This document shows, piece after piece, positions 52,890 to 61,670 of a stretch of 64,000 nt of DNA. Source of the stretch: AC2028 sp002373595 (GTDB taxonomy: Bacteria; Bacillota; Clostridia; Lachnospirales; Lachnospiraceae); NCBI GenBank assembly GCA_946616365.1, contig CAMOIX010000005.1, positions 1 through 64,000 on the forward strand, in the 5' to 3' direction. The notes under the pieces were generated by a model. That model had not been told where the DNA came from. It worked only from the letters and a program-made list of their open reading frames with translations, and did no database searches. Position 1 is the stretch's first letter; the number at the start of each line of letters is the position of its first letter. The translations under genes were made by a program, and so were the position numbers.

Positions 52890-55052
52890 ATGGCAGGAAG
52901 AGAATATCCCCTTGAGAGAACAAGAAATATCGGTATTATGGCACATATCGATGCAGGTAAGACCACTCTTACCGAGCGTATACTGTACTATACCGGTATC
53001 AACTACAAGATCGGCGATACCCACGAAGGTACCGCAACGATGGACTGGATGGAGCAGGAGCAGGAGAGAGGTATAACCATTACTTCCGCTGCTACCACCT
53101 GTCACTGGACTCTTGAGAAAGAGACCAAGCCCATGCCCGGAGCTCTTGAGCATCGTATCAATATCATTGATACCCCGGGACACGTAGACTTCACCGTAGA
53201 GGTTGAGAGATCTCTCCGTGTACTTGATGGAGCAGTCGGTGTCTTCTGCGCAAAGGGCGGTGTTGAGCCTCAGTCCGAGAACGTATGGCGTCAGGCGGAT
53301 ACTTACAACGTACCCCGTATGGCATTCATCAACAAGATGGATATCCTTGGCGCTAACTTCTACGCAGCGGTCGATCAGATCCGTACCAGACTCGGAAAGA
53401 ACGCTATCTGCCTCCAGCTTCCTATAGGCAAGGAGGACGAGTTCAAGGGTATCATCGACCTCTTCGAAATGAAGGCTTATATCTATAACGATGATAAGGG
53501 CGATGACATCACTGTTACCGAGGATCTCGGTGACATGGCTGATGAAGCTAAGCTCTATCACGATGAACTCGTCGAGAAGGTCTGCGAGCTTGATGACGAC
53601 CTTACGATGATGTTCCTTGAGGGCGAGGAGCCCTCTGTTGAGGACATGAAGGCAGCCCTCAGAAAGGCTACCTGCGAGTGCAGAGCGGTCCCTGTATGCT
53701 GCGGAAGCGCATACCGTAACAAGGGAGTTCAGAAGCTCCTTGACGCAGTGCTCGAGTTCATGCCCGCTCCTACCGACGTACCCGACATAACCGGTACCGA
53801 TCTTGACGGTAACGAGGTAACCAGAAAGTCCTCCGACGACGAGCCTTTCGCTGCTCTCGCATTCAAGATCATGACCGACCCCTTTGTCGGAAAACTCGCA
53901 TATATCCGCGTATACTCCGGTACTCTCAATTCCGGATCCTACGTTCTCAATGCTACCAAGGGCAAGAAGGAGCGTGCAGGACGTATACTGCAGATGCATG
54001 CTAACAAGCGTGCCGAGCTGGATAAGGTTTACTCCGGTGATATCGCGGCTGTTGTAGGCTTCAAGGATACCACGACCGGAGATACGGTCTGCGATGAGCA
54101 GCATCCCGTTATCCTCGAGTCTATGGAATTCCCCGAGCCCGTTATCGAGCTTGCTATCGAGCCCAAGACCAAAGCAGGTCAGGACAAGATGGGTGAGGCT
54201 CTTGCAAAGCTTGCCGAGGAGGATCCCACATTCCGTCAGCACACAGATCCCGAGACCGGACAGACCATCATCGCCGGAATGGGAGAGCTCCATCTGGAGA
54301 TCATTGTAGACAGACTCCTTCGCGAGTTCCATGTAGAAGCAAACGTAGGTGCACCTCAGGTTGCATATAAGGAAGCATTCACCAAGGCTGTTGAAGTTGA
54401 TTCCAAGTATGCTAAGCAGTCCGGTGGACGCGGACAGTACGGTCACTGCCGTGTTAAGTTCGAGCCCATGGAGGCTAACTGCGATCACTTTGAGGTTGAT
54501 CCCAAGGCCAACGTTCTTATCAACGAGCCTCCCATGCTTCTCTTCGAGTCTACCGTTGTCGGCGGTGCTATTCCCAAGGAGTACATCCCCGCAGTCGGAG
54601 ACGGTATCAAGGAAGCTATGCAGGCAGGTATCCTTGGCGGATTCCCCGTACTTGGCATTCATGCTAATGTTTACGACGGATCCTACCACGAGGTCGACTC
54701 CTCCGAGATGGCATTCCACATCGCAGGATCGATGGCATTCAAGGATGCTATGGCAAAGGCAGCACCTGTGCTCCTCGAGCCTATAATGAAGGTCGAAGTA
54801 ACCATGCCTGAGGATTACATGGGCGACGTTATCGGAGATCTCAACTCCCGCAGAGGACAGGTTGAAGGATTTGATGACATCGGAGGCGGAAAGCTTGTAC
54901 GCGCATTCGTTCCCCTCGCTGAGATGTTCGGATACTCCACTGACCTTCGTTCACGTACTCAGGGACGTGGTAACTACTCGATGTTCTTCGAGAAGTACGA
55001 GCCCGTTCCGAAGAACGTTCAGGAGAAGGTTTTAGCCAACAAGGCTAAGTAA
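52890..55052 (+). CDS. fusA: Elongation factor G
   Basis: The 720-residue GTPase drives ribosomal translocation. AHIDAGKTTLTERIL (P-loop near 18-32), ERGITITSAATTC (switch I), DTPGHVDFTVEVERSLR (switch II) and INKMDILGANF identify it. It is some 20-30 residues longer than typical EF-G, partly through a short insertion after switch I (WTLEKETKPMPGALEHR). AAGGAGGGA precedes the ATG, 13 bases after rpsG. A long open frame on the other strand is a codon-bias shadow. Confidence 0.98.
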   Translation: MAGREYPLERTRNIGIMAHIDAGKTTLTERILYYTGINYKIGDTHEGTATMDWMEQEQERGITITSAATTCHWTLEKETKPMPGALEHRINIIDTPGHVDFTVEVERSLRVLDGAVGVFCAKGGVEPQSENVWRQADTYNVPRMAFINKMDILGANFYAAVDQIRTRLGKNAICLQLPIGKEDEFKGIIDLFEMKAYIYNDDKGDDITVTEDLGDMADEAKLYHDELVEKVCELDDDLTMMFLEGEEPSVEDMKAALRKATCECRAVPVCCGSAYRNKGVQKLLDAVLEFMPAPTDVPDITGTDLDGNEVTRKSSDDEPFAALAFKIMTDPFVGKLAYIRVYSGTLNSGSYVLNATKGKKERAGRILQMHANKRAELDKVYSGDIAAVVGFKDTTTGDTVCDEQHPVILESMEFPEPVIELAIEPKTKAGQDKMGEALAKLAEEDPTFRQHTDPETGQTIIAGMGELHLEIIVDRLLREFHVEANVGAPQVAYKEAFTKAVEVDSKYAKQSGGRGQYGHCRVKFEPMEANCDHFEVDPKANVLINEPPMLLFESTVVGGAIPKEYIPAVGDGIKEAMQAGILGGFPVLGIHANVYDGSYHEVDSSEMAFHIAGSMAFKDAMAKAAPVLLEPIMKVEVTMPEDYMGDVIGDLNSRRGQVEGFDDIGGGKLVRAFVPLAEMFGYSTDLRSRTQGRGNYSMFFEKYEPVPKNVQEKVLANKAK

Positions 55053-55079
55053 AGAGCAATCGGAAAAGCAAAATTTTCC

Positions 55080-55108
55080 TTGAAAACCAATACCTCATTT
55101 ACTATAAT
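55080..55108 (+). promoter_or_regulatory. Promoter of tuf
   Basis: TTGAAA (55080-55085) and TATAAT (55103-55108), 17-base spacer, giving tuf its own transcript in addition to read-through from fusA. Confidence 0.85.
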
Positions 55109-55146
55109 GAGGAACATACAAACCATTTTACAGGAGGATATTAAAA

Positions 55147-56334
55147 ATGGCTAAGGCGAAATTTGAAAGAACTAAACCCCATTGTAACATCGGTACCATC
55201 GGCCACGTTGACCATGGTAAAACCACTCTTACCGCAGCAATCACCAAGACTCTTAATGCAAGACTTGGTACCGGTGAGGCAGTTGCATTCGATATGATCG
55301 ATAAGGCACCCGAAGAGAGAGAGCGTGGAATCACCATCTCTACCGCACACGTTGAGTATGAGACCGAGAAGAGACACTATGCTCACGTTGACTGCCCGGG
55401 ACACGCTGACTACGTTAAGAACATGATCACCGGAGCTGCTCAGATGGACGGAGCTATCCTCGTTGTTGCAGCTACCGACGGTGTTATGGCACAGACCAAG
55501 GAGCACATCCTTCTTTCCAGACAGGTAGGCGTTCCTTACATCGTAGTATTCCTTAACAAGTGCGACATGGTAGACGATCCTGAGCTTATCGAGCTCGTTG
55601 AGATGGAAGTTACCGAGCAGCTTGAGGAGTACGGATTCACCGGATGCCCTATCGTTAAGGGTTCCGCTCTTAAGGCTCTTGAGGATCCTTCAAGCGAGTG
55701 GGGAGACAAGATCCTTGAGCTTATGCACACTGTTGATGATTATATTCCCGATCCTCAGCGTGACACCGACAAGCCTTTCCTTATGCCTGTCGAGGACGTA
55801 TTCACCATCACCGGACGTGGAACAGTTGCTACCGGCCGTGTAGAGCGTGGTACCCTTCACCTCAACGACGAAATCGAGATCATCGGTATCAAGGAAGAGA
55901 CTCAGAAGTCTGTTGTTACCGGTATCGAGATGTTCAGAAAGCTTCTTGACGAGGCACAGGCTGGTGATAACATCGGAGCACTCCTTCGTGGTATCAACAG
56001 AACTGACATCGAGCGTGGCCAGGTTGTAGCTAAGCCCGGAACAGTTACCTGCCACAGAAAGTTTACCGCTCAGGTATACGTTCTTACCAAGGATGAAGGA
56101 GGACGTCACACTCCTTTCTTCAACAACTATCGTCCTCAGTTCTACTTCAGAACTACCGACGTTACCGGCGTTTGCAACCTTCCTGAAGGAACCGAGATGT
56201 GCATGCCCGGCGATAACGTTGAGATGACCATCGAGCTCATCCACCCCATCGCTATGGAGCAGGGACTTACCTTCGCTATCAGAGAAGGTGGACGTACCGT
56301 TGGTTCAGGCCGTGTTGCTACCGTTATCGAGTAA
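55147..56334 (+). CDS. tuf: Elongation factor Tu
   Basis: The 395-residue GTPase delivers aminoacyl-tRNA to the ribosome. It has GHVDHGKTTLTAAIT (P-loop), RERGITISTAHVEY, DCPGHADYVKNMITGAAQMD and LNKCDMVDD (guanine specificity), and the C-terminal beta barrels. The CAGGAGG SD is strong and codon use is highly biased. A strong terminator follows. Confidence 0.98.
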   Translation: MAKAKFERTKPHCNIGTIGHVDHGKTTLTAAITKTLNARLGTGEAVAFDMIDKAPEERERGITISTAHVEYETEKRHYAHVDCPGHADYVKNMITGAAQMDGAILVVAATDGVMAQTKEHILLSRQVGVPYIVVFLNKCDMVDDPELIELVEMEVTEQLEEYGFTGCPIVKGSALKALEDPSSEWGDKILELMHTVDDYIPDPQRDTDKPFLMPVEDVFTITGRGTVATGRVERGTLHLNDEIEIIGIKEETQKSVVTGIEMFRKLLDEAQAGDNIGALLRGINRTDIERGQVVAKPGTVTCHRKFTAQVYVLTKDEGGRHTPFFNNYRPQFYFRTTDVTGVCNLPEGTEMCMPGDNVEMTIELIHPIAMEQGLTFAIREGGRTVGSGRVATVIE

Positions 56335-56360
56335 TCAATAAAAGCCTAAACTCTTACAAA

Positions 56361-56395
56361 GGGGCTGTCGCTTTAGATGCGACAGCCCCCTTTTT
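56361..56395 (+). terminator. Terminator of tuf
   Basis: GGGGCTGTCGC (56361-56371) pairs perfectly with GCGACAGCCCC (56379-56389), followed by TTTTT. Its T run opens the first copy of the 46-bp repeat. Confidence 0.93.
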
Positions 56396-56434
56396 ATTTA
56401 CAATCAACAAAAGCAGTGATAAAATGTGCATGTC
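56389..56434 (+). repeat. 46-bp direct repeat, copy 1, with promoter
   Basis: 41 of 46 bases match the copy at 56814-56859. It carries TTTACA (56397-56402) and TAAAAT (56420-56425) with a 17-base spacer, a plausible promoter for the DUF2442 gene. Confidence 0.8.
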
Positions 56435-56515
56435 CTGTATGGTGAATATGTGGGAATTTTTGATATTTCATCAAGGAAAATGACTGACGGTGATCTCCCG
56501 CCATTATAGATTTTT

Positions 56516-56779
56516 ATGATACCAAGAATAAAAAAATTAGAAGCCAAAGAAAGGTATAAACTGCACGTCATCTTCGATTCGGGAGAAGAGGTTATTTATG
56601 ATGTCAGTGATGATATCAATAATACACCGGGATTCTCTGCTTTAAAAAATGAAATAGGACTGTTCGTTAATTTCAAATTGGATGAAAGTAGAACTTGTGT
56701 TTTTTGGAATGATGAAATAGATATTCCGAGTGATATCATTTATGAATACGGACATAAAGTGAAAGATCTTTCTGAGTAA
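56516..56779 (+). CDS. DUF2442-like small protein
   Basis: The 87-residue protein has the DUF2442 pattern: a beta-strand start (IKKLEAKERYKLHVIFDSGEEVIYD), a short F-x-x-L-K helix and a C-terminal V-x-W-x-D-E-I-D-I-P-S-D-I-Y-like segment. DUF2442 proteins are small, often occur in toxin-antitoxin or phage-like settings, and have no firm function. No SD lies near the ATG. The gene is more AT-rich than the neighbouring str genes and lies between two copies of a promoter-bearing repeat, which suggests acquisition as a cassette. Confidence 0.75.
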   Translation: MIPRIKKLEAKERYKLHVIFDSGEEVIYDVSDDINNTPGFSALKNEIGLFVNFKLDESRTCVFWNDEIDIPSDIIYEYGHKVKDLSE

Positions 56780-56786
56780 TATTTCA

Positions 56787-56820
56787 GAGCCTGACGTGTG
56801 AAAATGTCAGGCTCCTTTTT
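56787..56820 (+). terminator. Terminator of the DUF2442 gene
   Basis: GAGCCTGAC (56787-56795) pairs with GTCAGGCTC (56806-56814), followed by TTTTT, which opens repeat copy 2. Confidence 0.9.
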
Positions 56821-56859
56821 GTTTGCAATCAAGAAAAGCAGTGATAGAATGTGCATATC
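56814..56859 (+). repeat. 46-bp direct repeat, copy 2
   Basis: It matches copy 1 (56389-56434) at 41 of 46 positions. Its promoter boxes read TTGCAA (56823-56828) and TAGAAT (56845-56850) with a 16-base spacer. No plus-strand gene follows; it points into the 3' end of the convergent DHH gene. Confidence 0.8.
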
Positions 56860-56882
56860 ATTCTTTCATATATAAAAACCTG

Positions 56883-57869
56883 TTATTCTGCTTCAAGCCT
56901 TCTTGCGGCATCCATAAACTTATCTTTGATCAGAGTCTTGAGTTCATTTCCTTCTGCGGGCGCCTTCGAAAGGGGAAGGAATCCACCTGCCATAAATGAG
57001 TGTCCGCCGCCGCTTCCCATGCCATCGAGAGCGAGACTGACGAGTCTGCCGGAATGAACGCCGCCTGCCTCTGATCTGACGGAGAATTTATATCCGTCAT
57101 CTCTGCAGGAATATACGATAGCAACTTCTACCTCTTCCAGGGAAAGGATAAAGTCGCAAGCTATCGCGATGAGAGCATCGGGACATGCGAAAGGTATCGT
57201 CGCAAATCCGTACTCACCGTCGATGACGATATCGGATATCGCAGCACCGAATGCTTTGAGATCTTCGAATTCCATCTGGTTCTGTTCGAGACGCTGTATG
57301 ATATCGCCATCCGCATTCTTGTTCAGAAAAGCGAATGCGTGAATATCTTCTTCTTTTACTCCGCGTGAGAAACCTGAAGTATCCATCTTGAGACCGTAGA
57401 GAAGAGCGGTTGCGGTCCTGTAGTCGGGCTCCACTCCGAGTTCCTCGAAATAACTCGCTATTATCGTTGAGCAGCTTCCGAGTATACGGACATCCTTGTA
57501 GAAGTAGTCTACCTGTTTCTGGGTGGGATGATGGTCTATACAAGCAACCTCGTCACCGATGAGGTCCATGATATTTCCGCCGAATTTCTGTGAGTCTACA
57601 CAGATGATCGGATCCTCTTCCTTCATTATCCCTTCGAGGGAATCCTTGGAAACGATATTGATATCGAGCAGATCTACCATCTTTTTGGTATTGATACGGT
57701 CGATCGCTCCATGATAGCAGAGAGTGGACCCTATCCCGAAGTGTTCAAGGAGTCTGCCCATACCAAATGCAGAAGCTATAGCATCCGGGTCCGGATAGTT
57801 ATGAGTCTGTATATATACATTCTTTCCTCTGACGAATTCTATGAGTTCCTGTAAAGTATGGTTTTCCAT
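56883..57869 (-). CDS. DHH family phosphoesterase (NrnA-like)
   Basis: The 328-residue protein has the motif order of bifunctional oligoribonuclease/pAp-phosphatase NrnA relatives: THNYPDPDAIASAFGMG (metal-binding DxD), VDSQKFGG, CIDHHPTQ (DHH), and the C-terminal DHHA1 motif GSGGGHSFMAGGF with an upstream RSEAGG. It probably hydrolyses short RNA oligomers (nanoRNA) or linear dinucleotides such as pGpG left by c-di-GMP breakdown, which would complement the diguanylate cyclase nearby. CGGAGG precedes the ATG. Confidence 0.85.
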   Translation of the reverse strand: MENHTLQELIEFVRGKNVYIQTHNYPDPDAIASAFGMGRLLEHFGIGSTLCYHGAIDRINTKKMVDLLDINIVSKDSLEGIMKEEDPIICVDSQKFGGNIMDLIGDEVACIDHHPTQKQVDYFYKDVRILGSCSTIIASYFEELGVEPDYRTATALLYGLKMDTSGFSRGVKEEDIHAFAFLNKNADGDIIQRLEQNQMEFEDLKAFGAAISDIVIDGEYGFATIPFACPDALIAIACDFILSLEEVEVAIVYSCRDDGYKFSVRSEAGGVHSGRLVSLALDGMGSGGGHSFMAGGFLPLSKAPAEGNELKTLIKDKFMDAARRLEAE

Positions 57870-57997
57870 CGCAAACCTCCGAAAATGAGATTATAACCAA
57901 TCTGTATCAAAACCTACCCGTCCATTTTACCTTATTTCCCGCTCTCTTTGCAACCGACCCTAATGGCTGCATCACGACAGAATAATGCACACAGTTA

Positions 57998-58388
57998 AAG
58001 GCGCCACCCGTTTCATTCGAGTGGCGCCTTCAATGGGTAGGTTCTGTAATCTCCATTGGACGATTCCTCCTTCTTTAGTTTTAATCTCCGAAGATTATTA
58101 TCGGATTTCCGGTACCCTTATCTGATACGCTAAGATTCATTTTTCATATGGCCGGGCGCGTGAGACATATTTAAACGGTTCGGCTGGCTCTACGCGTATA
58201 TCCATTATTTGGATCGCCATGTTTTCTCTTTGATCGGATTCGCGGTTACCGGGTTGAGGTGGTCTTAGGTCTCCATTGGTCCATCCTCCATCGTGGTGTT
58301 AACGGTTACTGACTTCTTATCCCATTGGACTGTACCTTCGCTTTCTTTAGATTTCCGTTTGGATGTTGTTATCAGTTTTCTTTGGTAT
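57998..58388 (-). ncRNA. Candidate minus-strand structured RNA with three SD-ATG modules
   Basis: The 703-base gap 57870-58572 has no long gene, but a consensus promoter at 58395-58423 should start a minus-strand RNA near 58388. It contains three similar modules, each an SD-like purine block about eight bases before (G)xCCAATGG. The mini frames are ATG-GGA-TAA (58325-58317), ATG-GAG-ACC-TAA (58276-58265) and an 8-codon MEITEPTH frame (58056-58030). The last stop touches a 10-bp hairpin (57998-58007 with 58021-58030) that may terminate it. It could be a leader of the downstream DHH gene or a free RNA. I match it to no known RNA family. Confidence 0.45.
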
Positions 58389-58394
58389 GTGCAT

Positions 58395-58423
58395 ATAATA
58401 ATCTATAAAAAGATATATGTCAA
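58395..58423 (-). promoter_or_regulatory. Strong minus-strand promoter of the candidate RNA
   Basis: On the minus strand TTGACA (58423-58418) and TATTAT (58400-58395) are exactly 17 bases apart in an AT-rich setting. No other minus-strand start is available for 500 bases. Confidence 0.8.
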
Positions 58424-58572
58424 CACCTTTTTTAGAAAAAAGTATAAATAAATTATAAATTGTCTGACAGTTTATTTTTGCCCTTATTTTTGGTATGCTT
58501 ATTGGCGGAAAATAGCGTATTTTCGCGATGTTGAAAACATAGCCGGACCCATCCGGCAGCAGGAGGAAGTAA

Positions 58573-59172
58573 ATGAACGTTGTATGTTTGGACCTTGAAG
58601 GTGTACTTGTTCCCGAGATCTGGATCGCTTTTGCGGAAAAGACCGGAATACCCGAGCTCAGAAGGACTACAAGGGATGAGCCCGATTACGATAAACTCAT
58701 GAAATACAGGATCGCCATTCTTAAGGAACACGGCCTCGGACTTAAGGAGATACAGGAAACTATCGCAGGCATTGATCCCATGCCCGGTGCTAAGGAATTC
58801 CTCGATGAATTAAGGAGTATCACTCAGGTGCTGATCCTCAGCGATACATTTACTCAGTTTGCAACTCCTCTTATGAAGAAGCTTGGATGGCCTACCATTT
58901 TCTGTAATGAACTCGTTGTAGGAGATAATGGGGAGATCACAGATTATCATATGCGCTGCGAGAAGTCGAAGCTCACGACAGTAAAGGCTCTTCAGAGTGC
59001 AGGCTTTGAGACCATTGCCAGCGGAGACTCCTTCAATGATCTCGGTATGATAGAAGCAAGTAAGGCGGGATTTCTTTTCCGTACTACCGATAAGCTTAAA
59101 GCTGATTATCCCATGTACCCCGCATACGAGACCTATGATGAACTCCTTGCAGGAATAAAGGCAGCGCTTTGA
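58573..59172 (+). CDS. thrH: ThrH-type phosphoserine phosphatase/homoserine phosphotransferase
   Basis: The 199-residue HAD-family enzyme begins MNVVCLDLEGVLVPEIW, the ThrH signature in which the second acidic residue of the usual D-x-D is Glu. LILSDTFTQFATPLMKKLG and ASGDSFNDLGMIEASKAGF complete the active site. In Pseudomonas ThrH hydrolyses phosphoserine and can move phosphate to homoserine, linking serine and threonine synthesis. AGGAGGAAG precedes the ATG. The truA start overlaps its stop. Confidence 0.9.
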   Translation: MNVVCLDLEGVLVPEIWIAFAEKTGIPELRRTTRDEPDYDKLMKYRIAILKEHGLGLKEIQETIAGIDPMPGAKEFLDELRSITQVLILSDTFTQFATPLMKKLGWPTIFCNELVVGDNGEITDYHMRCEKSKLTTVKALQSAGFETIASGDSFNDLGMIEASKAGFLFRTTDKLKADYPMYPAYETYDELLAGIKAAL

Positions 59173-59927
59173 GCGAAAAGAATTACAGACTCACAATCAG
59201 TTATGACGGTTCGAGGTATCAGGGCTGGGAACATCAGCCCGGTACCGATATGACCATTCAGGGCAAGATAGAGAATGTCCTGGCACTCATGCTTGGATTC
59301 GAAGAAGGCAGAGTTCCGGAAGTGATCGGATCAGGCAGGACCGATGCCGGTGTACACGCGGAAGCTATGATCGCTAACGTGATCATGGACACTCCGATGA
59401 AAGAGAATGAGATAAGGGATTATCTCAACAGGTACCTCCCGGATGACATCTGTGTCGGAAATGTATCAGAGGCGTCCCCGAGATTTCATTCGAGATACAA
59501 TGCTACGGGCAAGACTTACAGGTATACATGCTATGTGGGAGATACCAAACCGCTCTTCGATAGAAAGTATGTATATGTGCCGGATGGAATCCCTGATATC
59601 GACAGGATGAGAGAGGCAGCAAAGTACCTCGTGGGAGAACACGATTTTGCCTCGTACTGTGCGCACGCAGGTAAAAAGAAATCGACGGTGCGCGAGATCT
59701 ATTCGATAGACATAAACCGTAAGAACGATCGGATAACATTTATTTACCATGGTTCGGGATTCCTGCAATACATGGTCAGGATACTCACCGGCACGCTCTT
59801 GGAGGTCGGGCTTGGAAAGAGAGATCCGGACAGCATCCCTCAGCTTACGGAGTGCAGGGATCGTACGCAGGCAGGTTTTACAGCGCCGGCATGCGGACTC
59901 TGTATGGTAAAGGTTGATTACGATTAA
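59169..59927 (+). CDS. truA: tRNA pseudouridine synthase A
   Basis: It isomerises uridines 38-40 of the tRNA anticodon arm. The 252-residue enzyme has YRLTISYDGSRYQGWEHQP, the catalytic Asp (residue 59) in GSGRTDAGVHA, and FHGSGFLQYMVR-like and GKTYRYTCYVG segments. The start appears to be TTG at 59169, overlapping the thrH stop (TTGA), which implies translational coupling at modest level. Confidence 0.93.
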   Translation: MSEKNYRLTISYDGSRYQGWEHQPGTDMTIQGKIENVLALMLGFEEGRVPEVIGSGRTDAGVHAEAMIANVIMDTPMKENEIRDYLNRYLPDDICVGNVSEASPRFHSRYNATGKTYRYTCYVGDTKPLFDRKYVYVPDGIPDIDRMREAAKYLVGEHDFASYCAHAGKKKSTVREIYSIDINRKNDRITFIYHGSGFLQYMVRILTGTLLEVGLGKRDPDSIPQLTECRDRTQAGFTAPACGLCMVKVDYD

Positions 59928-59930
59928 CAA

Positions 59931-61670
59931 ATGAAAGATATACTCAAGAAATTAAATAAGCTTCTCGATGCAAAACAGAAGCGTACAATGGCCGGACTCG
60001 GAGTGCTCATGGTGATAGGAGCGGTACTTCAGACCGCAGGCGTGAGCATGCTCGTCAGCGTGGTCAGCGTAGTTGTTGACCCCGAAGCTGTAAGCCGAAG
60101 CAAGCTTGCGAGTATGGCGTACAAGATCATGGGTACGGATGATTTCTCGTCCTTCTCCGTGATGGTAATGGTCATGCTGGTCATAGTTTTTATACTCAAG
60201 AATCTATTTTTATACATCCAGCAGAAGGCGATGTATGCTTTTGTATATACCAATCAGTTCCGTACATCCGAACTGATGATGAAGAATTATATCCGCAGGA
60301 ACTACGAGTACTTCCTTAATGCGGAGACTGCGGTCGTCCAGAGAAGTATCACTTCCGACGTCAACAATATGTACGCTCTCATTCTTGCACTCTTGCAGAT
60401 GGCGTCGGACGGAGTTGTCAGTGCATGCGTCATAGCGTTCTGTCTGGTCAAGAGTGGCGTGATGACCATTATCATGGCAGTGGTACTCGGAGTGCTCCTT
60501 CTTATCATCAAGAATGTCTTAAAACCGATCATGAGGAAAGCCGGAGAGGACAATCAGGAATACTACAGCGGACTTTTCAAATGGATATCCCAGATGGTGC
60601 AGGGCATCAAGGACGTGAAGGTGTTCGGAAGAGAGAAGTACTTCATCGACTGCTATTGTGATTGCGGAAAAGGATATGTGGGCGCTGTCCAGAAATACAG
60701 CCTCTACAACAGCATCCCCAAGCTCCTCATAGAGACGGCCTGCGTTGCTGCTATGGTCGGATATATGATAGTGCTGGTGCTCAGCGGAGCGTCGACGGAC
60801 AATATGCTCTCCGTTCTCACGACTCTGGCTGCGGCGGCATTTGTTCTTCTGCCTGCAGTGAACCGTATTAACAACCAGCTCAACTCCGTTTCATACTTTG
60901 AGCCTTTCCTCAGAAATGTAAGTGACAATCTTCAGTATGAGATCAGCAGAGAAAATACCGACGTATCCGGCGTGATCACCGATGAAGACAGGATAGAAGT
61001 AAAGAAAAACATTGTGCTCGAGCACATGACATACAGTTATCCGAATACGGATAAAAAGATACTTGATGATGCGACCATGGAGATACCTGTCGGATCGTCA
61101 GTCGGCATAGTCGGAACAACCGGCGCCGGAAAGAGTACCGTAGCCGATATTCTTTTAGGGCTCCTTGATCTGCAGGAGGGAAAGATACTCGCGGACGGCA
61201 GGGACATAAAGGACAATTACAGAGGATTCCTCAAAAATATCGGATATATTCCTCAGGTCATATATATGCTCGATGACAACATAAGACGCAATGTCGCATT
61301 CGGCATCAAGGATGAGGATATCGATGATGACAAAGTCTGGAAAGCTCTGGAAGAAGCGAAACTTGATGAATTCGTAAAGGGGCTTCCGGATGGACTTGAT
61401 ACCGGAATAGGAGAAAGAGGAATAAGAATCTCCGGTGGACAGCGTCAGAGGATAGGCATAGCGAGAGCGCTCTATCACGATCCGGATATACTTATAATGG
61501 ATGAGGCGACATCTTCTCTTGACGGAGAAACCGAGAAGGCGATCATGGATTCGATCAATACCTTCCTTGGAAAGAAGACTATGGTGATCATCGCACACAG
61601 ACTTCAGACAATAGAGAAGTGCGATACCGTTTACAGGGTTGAGAATGGGCAGATCAAACGGGAAAAGTAA
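59931..61670 (+). CDS. ABC exporter (fused membrane and ATPase domains)
   Basis: The 579-residue half-transporter has six membrane segments (about 1-320) and a C-terminal ATPase with Walker A GTTGAGKST, signature ISGGQRQRIGIARAL, Walker B ILIMDEATSSLD and an H-loop IIAHRL, all intact. The sequence style (FVYTNQFRTSELMMKNYIRRNYEYFL, QEYYSGLFKWISQMVQGIKDVKVFGRE) resembles PglK-like lipid-linked oligosaccharide flippases. The following SGNH and GtrII-like genes support a role in exporting or modifying a surface glycan. The start lies three bases after truA. Confidence 0.85.
   Translation: MKDILKKLNKLLDAKQKRTMAGLGVLMVIGAVLQTAGVSMLVSVVSVVVDPEAVSRSKLASMAYKIMGTDDFSSFSVMVMVMLVIVFILKNLFLYIQQKAMYAFVYTNQFRTSELMMKNYIRRNYEYFLNAETAVVQRSITSDVNNMYALILALLQMASDGVVSACVIAFCLVKSGVMTIIMAVVLGVLLLIIKNVLKPIMRKAGEDNQEYYSGLFKWISQMVQGIKDVKVFGREKYFIDCYCDCGKGYVGAVQKYSLYNSIPKLLIETACVAAMVGYMIVLVLSGASTDNMLSVLTTLAAAAFVLLPAVNRINNQLNSVSYFEPFLRNVSDNLQYEISRENTDVSGVITDEDRIEVKKNIVLEHMTYSYPNTDKKILDDATMEIPVGSSVGIVGTTGAGKSTVADILLGLLDLQEGKILADGRDIKDNYRGFLKNIGYIPQVIYMLDDNIRRNVAFGIKDEDIDDDKVWKALEEAKLDEFVKGLPDGLDTGIGERGIRISGGQRQRIGIARALYHDPDILIMDEATSSLDGETEKAIMDSINTFLGKKTMVIIAHRLQTIEKCDTVYRVENGQIKREK

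Noticed and set aside
52887..54719. 610-codon open frame antisense to fusA
   Set aside because: Highly expressed genes with strong codon bias commonly leave the opposite strand open; it has no recognisable domain and runs exactly over fusA.
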